Positions 1 through 6,185 of a DNA stretch of 64,000 nt are shown here, piece by piece; position 1 is the first letter of the stretch; each line of letters opens with the position of its first letter. Below the pieces are notes generated by a model that made no database searches, had not been told where the DNA came from, and worked only from the letters and a program-made list of their open reading frames with translations. Both the position numbers and the translations under genes were made by a program. Source of the stretch: Bacteroidota bacterium (lineage in GTDB: Bacteria > Bacteroidota > Bacteroidia > CAILMK01); the NCBI GenBank assembly GCA_013288555.1, contig JABDBQ010000001.1, positions 29,910-93,909 of the forward strand, in the 5' to 3' direction.

Positions 1-397
1 TCTTTCCCTCATTCTCAGCCACTGGCTTGGCGTTTGTATATTTGCTTGGGCATTTCATAAGGATTTGGGAAGCAACGAAAGTATTGCCTTCCATTTTGCC
101 GATGACAACAATTTTTTCAGAATGCTCAAATTCCTGTGGCTTGCTATCATGGAGAACTACCGGATATTCCTGGCCTGTTGTATCTTTCATTTTAAAAAGG
201 AAGTAATTCGGGTCTTTTTTGGCATCGTATGTATAACCTGATGCACGGTCCCATACCCCAATGACATGGTATTGTTTACCGGGATTACCTGTCGCCTCAG
301 TAAAAGAGGCATATGTTGAGGAACCACCAAGGACGGTAATAAGCGTTCCGATACAAATGGCAATTAAAACAAGTCCTATAATATAAGTTTTTTTCAT
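1..397 (-). CDS. ccmE: Cytochrome c maturation protein CcmE (3' end beyond window)
   Basis: I translated this by eye on the minus strand. It begins MKKTYIIGLVLIAIC, a single N-terminal membrane anchor, and continues as a small beta-rich periplasmic domain. The segment QILMKCPSKY near the cut end matches the conserved C-terminal part of CcmE/CycJ proteins, which carry haem on an OB-fold domain between the CcmABCD exporter and the cytochrome c ligase. The haem-attachment region cannot be judged because the stop codon lies left of base 1. The gene is last of ccmB-ccmC-ccmD-like-ccmE here, all read leftward, so ccmF and others may follow outside the window. A palindrome at 421-439 lies just upstream. 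The family call rests on the sequence and the neighbours together. Confidence 0.82.
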   Translation of the reverse strand, partial: MKKTYIIGLVLIAICIGTLITVLGGSSTYASFTEATGNPGKQYHVIGVWDRASGYTYDAKKDPNYFLFKMKDTTGQEYPVVLHDSKPQEFEHSEKIVVIGKMEGNTFVASQILMKCPSKYTNAKPVAENEGK

Positions 398-420
398 TTT
401 TTTGTTTACCTCATCCCTTC

Positions 421-439
421 CCTTCTCCCAAGGAGAAGG
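421..439. repeat. Short palindrome (core of the GCATCTCT repeat family)
   Basis: The arms CCTTCTCC and GGAGAAGG are separated by CAA. The same core recurs at 23722-23741, 53617-53635 and 53693-53711. This copy lies in the gap between ccmD-like and ccmE and lacks the long outer arms seen in the others. Confidence 0.6.
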
Positions 440-448
440 CTAAAGCTA

Positions 449-697
449 TTATTTTTTAGAGTCTTTTACAAGTTTTTCAAGTCTGCTCAGCTTCCTGTTT
501 AACGAAAAAAGATAAATAACAATTCCGATAAATATAATGGTTAATGCACCCACCACCACGTAGATCTTACCATTCGAGCGCATTAAGTCTGCCATATCCG
601 GAGTACCGGTTGTGCTTTCCATTTGTGCCATGGCTGTAAACTGGAATAACATCGCCAAAACAAGCAGCGATAGAAATTTAAATTTAATTGTTTTCAA
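449..697 (-). CDS. CcmD-like small membrane protein
   Basis: An 82-residue protein if the TTG at 697 is the start. This start gives LKTIKFKFLSLLVLAMLF as a signal-like segment ending in TAMAQ. The longer frame, up to 838, reads back through ccmC and is unlikely. A second hydrophobic helix (about residues 42-62, VVVGALTIIFIGIVIYLF) is followed by a basic tail, RKLSRLEKLVKDSKK. One helix plus a charged tail in the slot between ccmC and ccmE is the usual picture for CcmD-type proteins of Bacteroidota, which help release holo-CcmE. The start overlaps the end of ccmC by 14 bases, suggesting translational coupling. CcmD is too short and variable for a firm call from sequence alone, so position carries most of the weight. 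Confidence 0.65.
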   Translation of the reverse strand: MKTIKFKFLSLLVLAMLFQFTAMAQMESTTGTPDMADLMRSNGKIYVVVGALTIIFIGIVIYLFSLNRKLSRLEKLVKDSKK

Positions 698-1367
698 GTA
701 TTTTATTTTCAAGGTTCCTGATTCGTATTCTGATATTCGCGATCCAAAGCCCAAGGGCCATCCAGCCAATAACGGCAGGGTAAAAAACCATTCGCATGTG
801 GTTGTCCAGGTCATAGGAGCTAAAGGCTGGGTTGCCACCGTTACCGGGATGCAAAGAGTCGGTCAAGCGCGGAATAATTCCAATAAGCGGAATAATAGAC
901 GCCGCGGCAAAAAGATTATATACCGATGATACTTTAGCCCTTGTCCTTTCGTCAGAAATAGAACCCCTGAGAATGACATAGGCAAAGTATTCAAGGCAAA
1001 GAATGGCTGCGCCGTTAAGTTTAGGATCTGTAAATACCCACCAGGCTCCCCAGGTATTTTTCGCCCAGAGCATACCGGTTATTAGTCCGCAAACGGCAAA
1101 GAGCAATCCGGCATTGATATATTCCGATGACCTGATATCATATTTTTCTTCCTGTTTGTTAAGGTACATGATGCTGTTGACCAGTGAAATGCTGAAAAGC
1201 AGGATCATGGTAAACCACATCGGTACATGGAAATACAGGTTGCGTATGGTCTCATGCAGGATAAATCGTGCCGGGACAGGTAAAAGAAATCCGCCAATTA
1301 TTGCATATAGCAAAAATACAATGGCGGCTATTGGTACATATATTTTAAAAAACCTGTTCAAAGTCAT
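684..1367 (-). CDS. ccmC: Haem exporter/haem-handling protein CcmC
   Basis: A 227-residue polytopic membrane protein of the CcmC/CcsA haem-handling family, with about six helices. The tryptophan-rich periplasmic motif WGAWWVFTDPKL (around residue 106) corresponds to the WWD haem-binding signature, though WD is replaced by FTD. FHVPMW near residue 47 and SLHPG near residue 172 supply the expected flanking histidines. CcmC loads haem onto CcmE. Length fits the family. Only 5 bases separate it from ccmB upstream, and it overlaps the ccmD-like gene downstream, so the four genes look like one operon. Confidence 0.9.
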   Translation of the reverse strand: MTLNRFFKIYVPIAAIVFLLYAIIGGFLLPVPARFILHETIRNLYFHVPMWFTMILLFSISLVNSIMYLNKQEEKYDIRSSEYINAGLLFAVCGLITGMLWAKNTWGAWWVFTDPKLNGAAILCLEYFAYVILRGSISDERTRAKVSSVYNLFAAASIIPLIGIIPRLTDSLHPGNGGNPAFSSYDLDNHMRMVFYPAVIGWMALGLWIANIRIRIRNLENKILENN

Positions 1368-1372
1368 CTTAT

Positions 1373-2041
1373 TTAATCACGCCAAAGGTACGGAAAGAGC
1401 ATAAACGAAACTATGACAACAATCAGATTTATGCATGACAAACCTACAAGCTCTTTATAACCGATATCAAAATTGATATTGCTGATGGCCATACTGGCTG
1501 CCCTGCGTGATAGTTTGATAAGCAATAAAAGTTGTGGAATAATAACAGGAAAGCTCAAAATGGTCATTAAGGTTGCGCTTCCCTTCGCTTTGGAGGCAAT
1601 GGCGGAAACCATGGTAAAAACTCCCGCAAGACCGGTGCTGCCCAGCAACATGATCAAAGCAAAATTCCAGGGTTTATCTATCACATCCCCAAAGAAAATA
1701 AGAAAACCTATATAAGCAATAAAAGATATGACTGCTATAAGAATACAGTTATACATCAGCTTTGCCAGGATAATATTCTGTGGACTGCTGATGCCATAAT
1801 AATAGAGAAGACGGCCTTTACCTTCCTGGATAAAGCTTTTAGCCCCTGCATTTACAGAAGCAAACAGTATAACGATCCAGTATAATGTAATCCATGCTTC
1901 CGGGGTTATTTTCTGGAAACCGATAAAAATGATATACAGTGTAGAGAATACATAAAGCAAAATACCGTTGAGGGCATATTTTTGCCTTAGTTCCAGGATG
2001 ATCTCCTTTTTGAAGAGCTGGTATATGAGAGAGAAGTTCAT
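1373..2041 (-). CDS. ccmB: Haem exporter ABC permease CcmB
   Basis: A 222-residue protein with six predicted helices. It begins MNFSLIYQLFKKEIILELRQ, the typical cytoplasmic N-terminus of CcmB (F..L..KEL..E.R.K). CcmB is the membrane subunit of the CcmAB ABC transporter that drives release of holo-CcmE from CcmC. No ccmA ATPase gene lies next to it in this window, so it must be elsewhere or absent. It is the first gene of the leftward operon, with a TAnnTTTG box 9 bases upstream of the ATG. System I genes are not universal in Bacteroidota, many of which use the CcsBA system. Confidence 0.9.
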   Translation of the reverse strand: MNFSLIYQLFKKEIILELRQKYALNGILLYVFSTLYIIFIGFQKITPEAWITLYWIVILFASVNAGAKSFIQEGKGRLLYYYGISSPQNIILAKLMYNCILIAVISFIAYIGFLIFFGDVIDKPWNFALIMLLGSTGLAGVFTMVSAIASKAKGSATLMTILSFPVIIPQLLLLIKLSRRAASMAISNINFDIGYKELVGLSCINLIVVIVSFMLFPYLWRD

Positions 2042-2723
2042 TTATGGGGCAAAGGTAAGAGAAGTAATGTGATGATGTGACAATCCCGAATAAGTCCCCG
2101 AAAAGGTCGGGACAGGCGGGACAAGTTGTGATGATGTGATAATTTGATGACTTACGGTGGCTGAGCTTGTCGAAGCCTCGTCCCATACGTTCCGAAATGG
2201 ACAGTCAGGACAGGTTGTGTAAGAAAGTTGTGTATTTCCCTATCTACCAATAATTAACCTGTTTGCTATACGTACCATTTTACCGTTTTTTTTGATTTAA
2301 TAAGCTTATCTGTTTTAAATAAGATAGTTAGGCGTTCATTTGGGTGTACATTTGTGCCATTTGGCGAACACTTTGGATTTTTGTTGGTGCTATCATTTTG
2401 ATTTACAGTATTTAAAGTGTACGTGAAATAATACATTATTTTTTGCATTTTATAGATGTATGGTGTCCCGCAGATTGCGCAGATTTTCGCAGATTTGATT
2501 GGTATAATTTTCTCGCTTTCTTCGAAGCCGAAGCCTTTGGCGAAGGAGGTCAGCCACTAACTCCTAATCCCTGACTCCTAACTCCTTTTATATACATATA
2601 TAGCGAAGTACCAAAGTGGGTGGGTACTTTGAAAAAATATTTTTTAACTTGAATTATTTCAATGTGTTACAAGCGAAAATATTTTTGAAAATGTTTCAGA
2701 TTTTTAAATAATGCGCACTGCTT
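2042..2723. other. Gene-free region with decayed repeats
   Basis: About 680 bases with no convincing gene. It holds a small palindrome at 2159-2177 (GGCTGAGCTTGTCGAAGCC), a triple GCAGATT run at 2470-2496, and stretches resembling spacer repeats seen elsewhere in the window, such as TCGGGACAGG. The 60-codon open frame at 2266-2448 has no recognisable features. The region separates ccmB from the end of a T9SS gene that runs the same way. Confidence 0.6.
2050..2057 (-). promoter_or_regulatory. Probable -7 promoter box of the ccm operon
   Basis: On the minus strand this reads TACCTTTG, an exact match to the Bacteroidota -7 consensus TAnnTTTG, and lies 9 bases before the ccmB ATG. A TTG lies 23 bases further upstream (2081-2083), slightly far for the -33 element. 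Confidence 0.5.
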
Positions 2724-5075
2724 TTATTTACTTTCAATTTCAAATGGCCTCGTCGTGGAACTGTTGCCTGATGACAAACCGAATATATAATTTCCAGGAG
2801 TAAGGCTGCCAATATTGATCATATTGGAATTTATGCCTGTGATCGAATTGAATTTTTGCTCCAAAACGACCTTGCCATTGATATCATAGATGGCAATATT
2901 GAATGTTTCTGTATAATCAGTATAAAAACTATAGTTCAACAAATTTTGTGCAGGATTGGGATATAGGTTTAACCCGGAAATACTTTTGTTATCAGTGTTG
3001 TCAATCCCGGATTTGAAAGTTACCACGATCGTATCTGATATATTACATTTTCCGACTTTAAGTGTAGCCCAATAAGTTCCTGACTGGCTAACCTGGATGG
3101 AATCTCCAACTGCACCCGTGGACCAGGTCGTAGCCGGATAGCCGGAGTGAAGCGTCAGAGTTTTGCCTTTTGCGAGGGTGGTATCATTGCCAAGGTCTAT
3201 TTTATAACTACTCACACCACTTATATGAAAGGTATCTGTAATGACACAGGAACCATTATTAACCCTTACCCAATATTTGCCGGGACCGACCGTCTTTGTG
3301 CGGCTTGTGTCACTATCATTCCAGTAATACTGTGCTCCGGGGTTTCCTGCATCAAGTGTTATGGTTTCTCCATTGCAAAGTGTTGTATCTGTTTTTACAG
3401 GATAAAGTCCGGCACTTATATTTACGATGCGTGCAAAGGTATCTATAATGCCGGCATAGTTCCATGCTATAAGGTGCACTATATATTCTCCCGGGGTTTT
3501 ATAGAAATGGATACTTGTTCTTTGGGTAGAGGTATCAGCGGTTCCTGAAGTACTATCCCCGAAGTCCCAATGAAATGATGGACTGGAAAGGTTCTGAAAG
3601 GGGGTAAAAACAGTAGAACTGTTACTACAAAAACCTGAAATAGTATAAGGCTGCAAATACATAGAAGATGTAAGGGCTTGCCAGTCCGGTTGGCTATAAT
3701 CAGGCGCTACATAAACGGGTGTTACCACTGAAGCTATATTAATGGTTTGGGTATCAGGGATAGCAGAACTACATGCCCAGTCATAGCCTTTTGTGGGCGG
3801 TACGGTTGGCCAGACTATAGAGTTTAATTGGCGGTCGAAGAGATATAAACTGCTGTTGTCTATATTGCCTGTGTTTTGGTCAAAGTTTAGGGTTGAAACA
3901 ATACACCCCCCATTCCTTAGAGGAAGAAACGATTCAGTTTCCTGAAGCCAGTTTTTGTTGATAACGGATTCTTTTATAAGGTTATAATTGTTATCATACA
4001 TACGCAATGATGTGAAAGATGTATCAGACGTTCTCGTTTGAACAAGGTTACAAACAATAAGCGTGTCTTGGTGAGAAACGGAATATAGTGGACCCAAATA
4101 ATCAAGCTTTTCAGTGGTATCGTAAAGGATATTGCCCGTTTCTATAAGATCCTTGTTAAAGGATGAAAACATAGCCTGTCTTCTCCCGCTATTTTGAAAT
4201 ACTGCACATGCCTGCCTTAGAGTATTTCCACTGAATGCCAACGGCCCAACGCCATTATAAACCTGATTATAACCAATGACTGTTCTGTTTAATGGATTTA
4301 AAGAAGTATCTACCGACCGCACACCTGAAAATGCATATTCCGTAGTGGTATCTGAATCTATGGAAATATAAATGGACTGGACAAGATACAAAGTATCTGA
4401 ATTTGGAAGTTGGTATATCATACCAGCATCCCCCTCATAGGAATTGTAATGTAGAACAGTCCCATTTTTATCGAACTTAATCAATGTAACAGGTTTTCGT
4501 AAATGATCGTCATAACCATTTATATCTTCAGCACACATATAGTAGTCATTTTTACTAACAATGACATTTACAGGCCATGCACCTCCGTGTGCCGATTTTA
4601 TATACTTGCCCCACTGCAAATTGGCACATTTATCAAATTTTAGAATGGCGATATTCCCACTTGAGTCCACAGTAGGATTGCCGATCGGATTTTTATAAAC
4701 ATCTGCTGTTAAAACAAAGCTAGAATCATAGGTGTTGACAATGCTTTGTATAAATGATATATTATTCAATGTCTTTTCCCAAAGAACTTTTCTTTCCGTC
4801 GAATACTTTATAAGATATACAGGGGTATTGCTCGTGTCGCCGAAAATTTGGACGAGGATACCCCCATCATAGGTTTCGTCCATAACACTGACTAATTTAC
4901 CGGGATATTTATTGAAAAGCCACTCATTTTGGGCGGCAATTCTCTGTAAAAAGAAAAGCATAAAAAATGCCAACAAGAAAACGACTTTAAACGCCCCATT
5001 GCCATTTCGTAGAAATGAAAAATCAGATAAGGAAAACCTCGCAGGTTTTAAAAACCTGCGAGGTTTAAAATTCAT
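2724..5075 (-). CDS. T9SS type A sorted surface protein with PKD and Ig-like domains
   Basis: A 783-residue secreted protein. I chose the ATG at 5075 because it begins a long but plausible signal peptide (hydrophobic core VVFLLAFFMLFFL, cleavage near RIAAQ). The open frame extends to 5258, where it only overlaps an older gene remnant. Residues about 55-480 form a repetitive beta-structured region with no named family. A PKD domain follows (about 480-560, motif FHWDFGDS), then two Ig-like modules (about 560-625 and 627-688). The last 95 residues are a type A sorting domain (LNLYPNPAQ..., GNYIFGLSSG). The product is expected to cross the outer membrane through T9SS. A 33-bp perfect palindrome (5034-5066) encodes the FKPRRFLKPAR stretch of the signal peptide. 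Function unknown. Confidence 0.85.
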   Translation of the reverse strand: MNFKPRRFLKPARFSLSDFSFLRNGNGAFKVVFLLAFFMLFFLQRIAAQNEWLFNKYPGKLVSVMDETYDGGILVQIFGDTSNTPVYLIKYSTERKVLWEKTLNNISFIQSIVNTYDSSFVLTADVYKNPIGNPTVDSSGNIAILKFDKCANLQWGKYIKSAHGGAWPVNVIVSKNDYYMCAEDINGYDDHLRKPVTLIKFDKNGTVLHYNSYEGDAGMIYQLPNSDTLYLVQSIYISIDSDTTTEYAFSGVRSVDTSLNPLNRTVIGYNQVYNGVGPLAFSGNTLRQACAVFQNSGRRQAMFSSFNKDLIETGNILYDTTEKLDYLGPLYSVSHQDTLIVCNLVQTRTSDTSFTSLRMYDNNYNLIKESVINKNWLQETESFLPLRNGGCIVSTLNFDQNTGNIDNSSLYLFDRQLNSIVWPTVPPTKGYDWACSSAIPDTQTINIASVVTPVYVAPDYSQPDWQALTSSMYLQPYTISGFCSNSSTVFTPFQNLSSPSFHWDFGDSTSGTADTSTQRTSIHFYKTPGEYIVHLIAWNYAGIIDTFARIVNISAGLYPVKTDTTLCNGETITLDAGNPGAQYYWNDSDTSRTKTVGPGKYWVRVNNGSCVITDTFHISGVSSYKIDLGNDTTLAKGKTLTLHSGYPATTWSTGAVGDSIQVSQSGTYWATLKVGKCNISDTIVVTFKSGIDNTDNKSISGLNLYPNPAQNLLNYSFYTDYTETFNIAIYDINGKVVLEQKFNSITGINSNMINIGSLTPGNYIFGLSSGNSSTTRPFEIESK
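5034..5066. repeat. Perfect 33-bp palindrome inside a signal-peptide coding region
   Basis: Arms AAACCTCGCAGGTTT and AAACCTGCGAGGTTT are separated by TAA. It lies 9 to 41 bases inside the chosen start of the 783-residue T9SS gene and is translated. In mRNA it would form a 15-bp hairpin at the 5' end of the coding region. CCTCGCAGG-type palindromes are common spacer elements in Bacteroidota, so this copy probably inserted at the 5' end of the gene. Confidence 0.8.
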
Positions 5076-5254
5076 ATTATTTCGGCTTTCCTCTTTTTCT
5101 CTGCGAGCCATCTTATTGTCACATCGATCCCGACGCTTGGGAGCTATATCTGAATCTAATTCGCATATAAATATATCGGCTTCAATCAAATTCTTCACGA
5201 ATCCTGAATGACATTTGGAGGTGTTAGAATAGTAAAAAGAGAAAGCCGTCTTAA

Positions 5255-5374
5255 TCATTGTTTTACAAAATTATACTTTTCAGTGTTTCCAGGGCAAGTA
5301 ATCTCAATAATATAAGTACCCTCAGACAATTGCCTTATATCAATGCCTTTTGATTCGCTGCCAGGTGAGACCCT
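5255..5374 (-). pseudogene. Orphan T9SS sorting-domain remnant (left of the RAYT element)
   Basis: Translated by hand on the minus strand, the frame ending at the TGA of 5257-5255 reads GSESKGIDIRQLSEGTYIIE followed by ITCPGNTEKYNFVKQ. This is a clear C-terminal strand pattern of a type A sorting domain (IDI..L..GTYII.I). It has no gene body: upstream coding stops at the inverted repeat starting at 5375. Its body would have extended rightward into the space now held by the transposase element. It is best read as the tail of a gene broken or replaced by that element. Confidence 0.7.
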
Positions 5375-5421
5375 CGCCCTCGCTCGCGTCCCGCGAGTGT
5401 GAGTATCCCCGGCCTCTGGCC
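5375..5421. repeat. Left inverted repeat of the RAYT element
   Basis: A 47-bp sequence beginning CGCCCTCGCTCGCGTCCCGC and ending CGGCCTCTGGCC. It is an exact reverse complement of 6008-6054. It contains two stem-loops, as expected for a REP doublet recognised by the adjacent transposase. Confidence 0.85.
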
Positions 5422-5453
5422 GATTAAATATATAAAACCACTATATTTGGCCC

Positions 5454-5987
5454 ATGTCTGAATTTAGAAAAACATGGCCTGGCAACCTTTATTTTGTAAC
5501 ACTAACAGTTGCTGGATGGGTTGATGTATTTACAAGGGATATATACAAAGATATAATCGTAGAAAACCTGCAATACTGCCAAAACAACGAAGGGCTTGAG
5601 ATTTATGCTTATGTTATTATGACAAACCATTTGCATTTGGTGGCAAGAAGAGACCATGAAAAAACACTTACCGAAATGCTTGGAAGGTTTAAAAGTTTCT
5701 CGAGCAAACAAATATTGAAACAGATTGCTGACAATCCACAGGAAAGCCGCAAAGAATGGCTGCTATACCTTTTTGAATATTTTGCAAAATCCAGTAAACA
5801 ATATTCTGATCATCATTTTTGGCAATACACGAATGCGCCTTTAGAGTTGTTCACTCCCGAAGTTATTATGCAAAAAATTGACTATACACATTACAACCCT
5901 GTCCGTGCAAGGATAGTAACAACCCCTGAATCATATTTTTACTCCAGTGCCTGTCCAGATAGTCCATTGATAACATTGAGAATATGA
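5454..5987 (+). CDS. REP-associated tyrosine transposase (RAYT, Y1_Tnp/IS200-like)
   Basis: A 177-residue protein of the IS200-like HUH transposase superfamily. The HUH motif is H59-L60-H61 in MTNHLHLV. The C-terminal segment YTHYNPVRARIV (about residue 143 on) matches the Y.NPV..G.V signature of RAYT proteins. The opening NLYFVTLTVAGW is also typical. The catalytic tyrosine should be in the helix after the FW.Y segment, but I cannot fix which Tyr it is. Length is normal, with no frameshift, so the gene may be active. It nicks and rejoins single-stranded REP hairpins. Its stop codon overlaps the ATG of the next open frame (5984) by ATGA. Confidence 0.9.
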   Translation: MSEFRKTWPGNLYFVTLTVAGWVDVFTRDIYKDIIVENLQYCQNNEGLEIYAYVIMTNHLHLVARRDHEKTLTEMLGRFKSFSSKQILKQIADNPQESRKEWLLYLFEYFAKSSKQYSDHHFWQYTNAPLELFTPEVIMQKIDYTHYNPVRARIVTTPESYFYSSACPDSPLITLRI

Positions 5988-6175
5988 AAGAATTATATTT
6001 AACAATAGGCCAGAGGCCGGGGATACTCACACTCGCGGGACGCGAGCGAGGGCGGGGTAATATGGGCCAAAAATTAATCGTAAATACTGCAGAATATGCA
6101 CCAGGCATATATATTTATCAGTTAACCATGAATGGAAATACGGAGAAAACGGGTAAATTTGAGGTAAGCCATTAG
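5984..6175 (+). pseudogene. Orphan T9SS sorting-domain remnant (right of the RAYT element)
   Basis: A 63-codon frame starting in the ATGA overlap with the transposase gene. It reads through the right inverted repeat and then enters an obvious sorting-domain tail (KLIVNTAEYAPGIYIYQ, then GNTEKTGKFEVSH). Only the part after about 6061 resembles T9SS C-terminal domains. There is no cargo body and no signal peptide. It is probably the surviving tail of a surface-protein gene whose front was lost to the left. If translated, it would be a short fusion of repeat-encoded residues and a sorting tail, made by coupling to the transposase. Confidence 0.65.
6008..6054. repeat. Right inverted repeat of the RAYT element
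   Basis: An exact 47-bp reverse complement of 5375-5421. It lies 20 bases after the transposase stop codon and within the open frame of the downstream sorting-domain remnant. Confidence 0.85.
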
Positions 6176-6185
6176 GATATACCCC

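Larger units (their letters stand above)
5375..6054. mobile_element. RAYT-containing element with perfect 47-bp inverted ends
   Basis: A 680-bp unit carrying one transposase gene. The left end (5375-5421) and right end (6008-6054) are exact reverse complements over 47 bp. Each end holds two small hairpins: CTCGCG-TCC-CGCGAG (5383-5397 in the left copy) and CGGCC-TCT-GGCCG (5410-5422). RAYT enzymes are HUH-type single-strand transposases that act on REP palindromes, and an inverted pair of REPs around the gene is the expected substrate. Perfect identity of the ends suggests recent activity or strong constraint. No target-site duplication is evident, consistent with HUH chemistry. Confidence 0.8.

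Noticed and set aside
2266..2448. 60-codon open frame in the spacer after ccmB
   Set aside because: No signal peptide, domain or homologue-like pattern, and it lies among decayed repeat text.
5258..5259. Upstream extension of the 783-residue T9SS gene to 5258
   Set aside because: The extra 61 codons precede the signal peptide and overlap the orphan sorting-domain remnant, so the ATG at 5075 is a better start.
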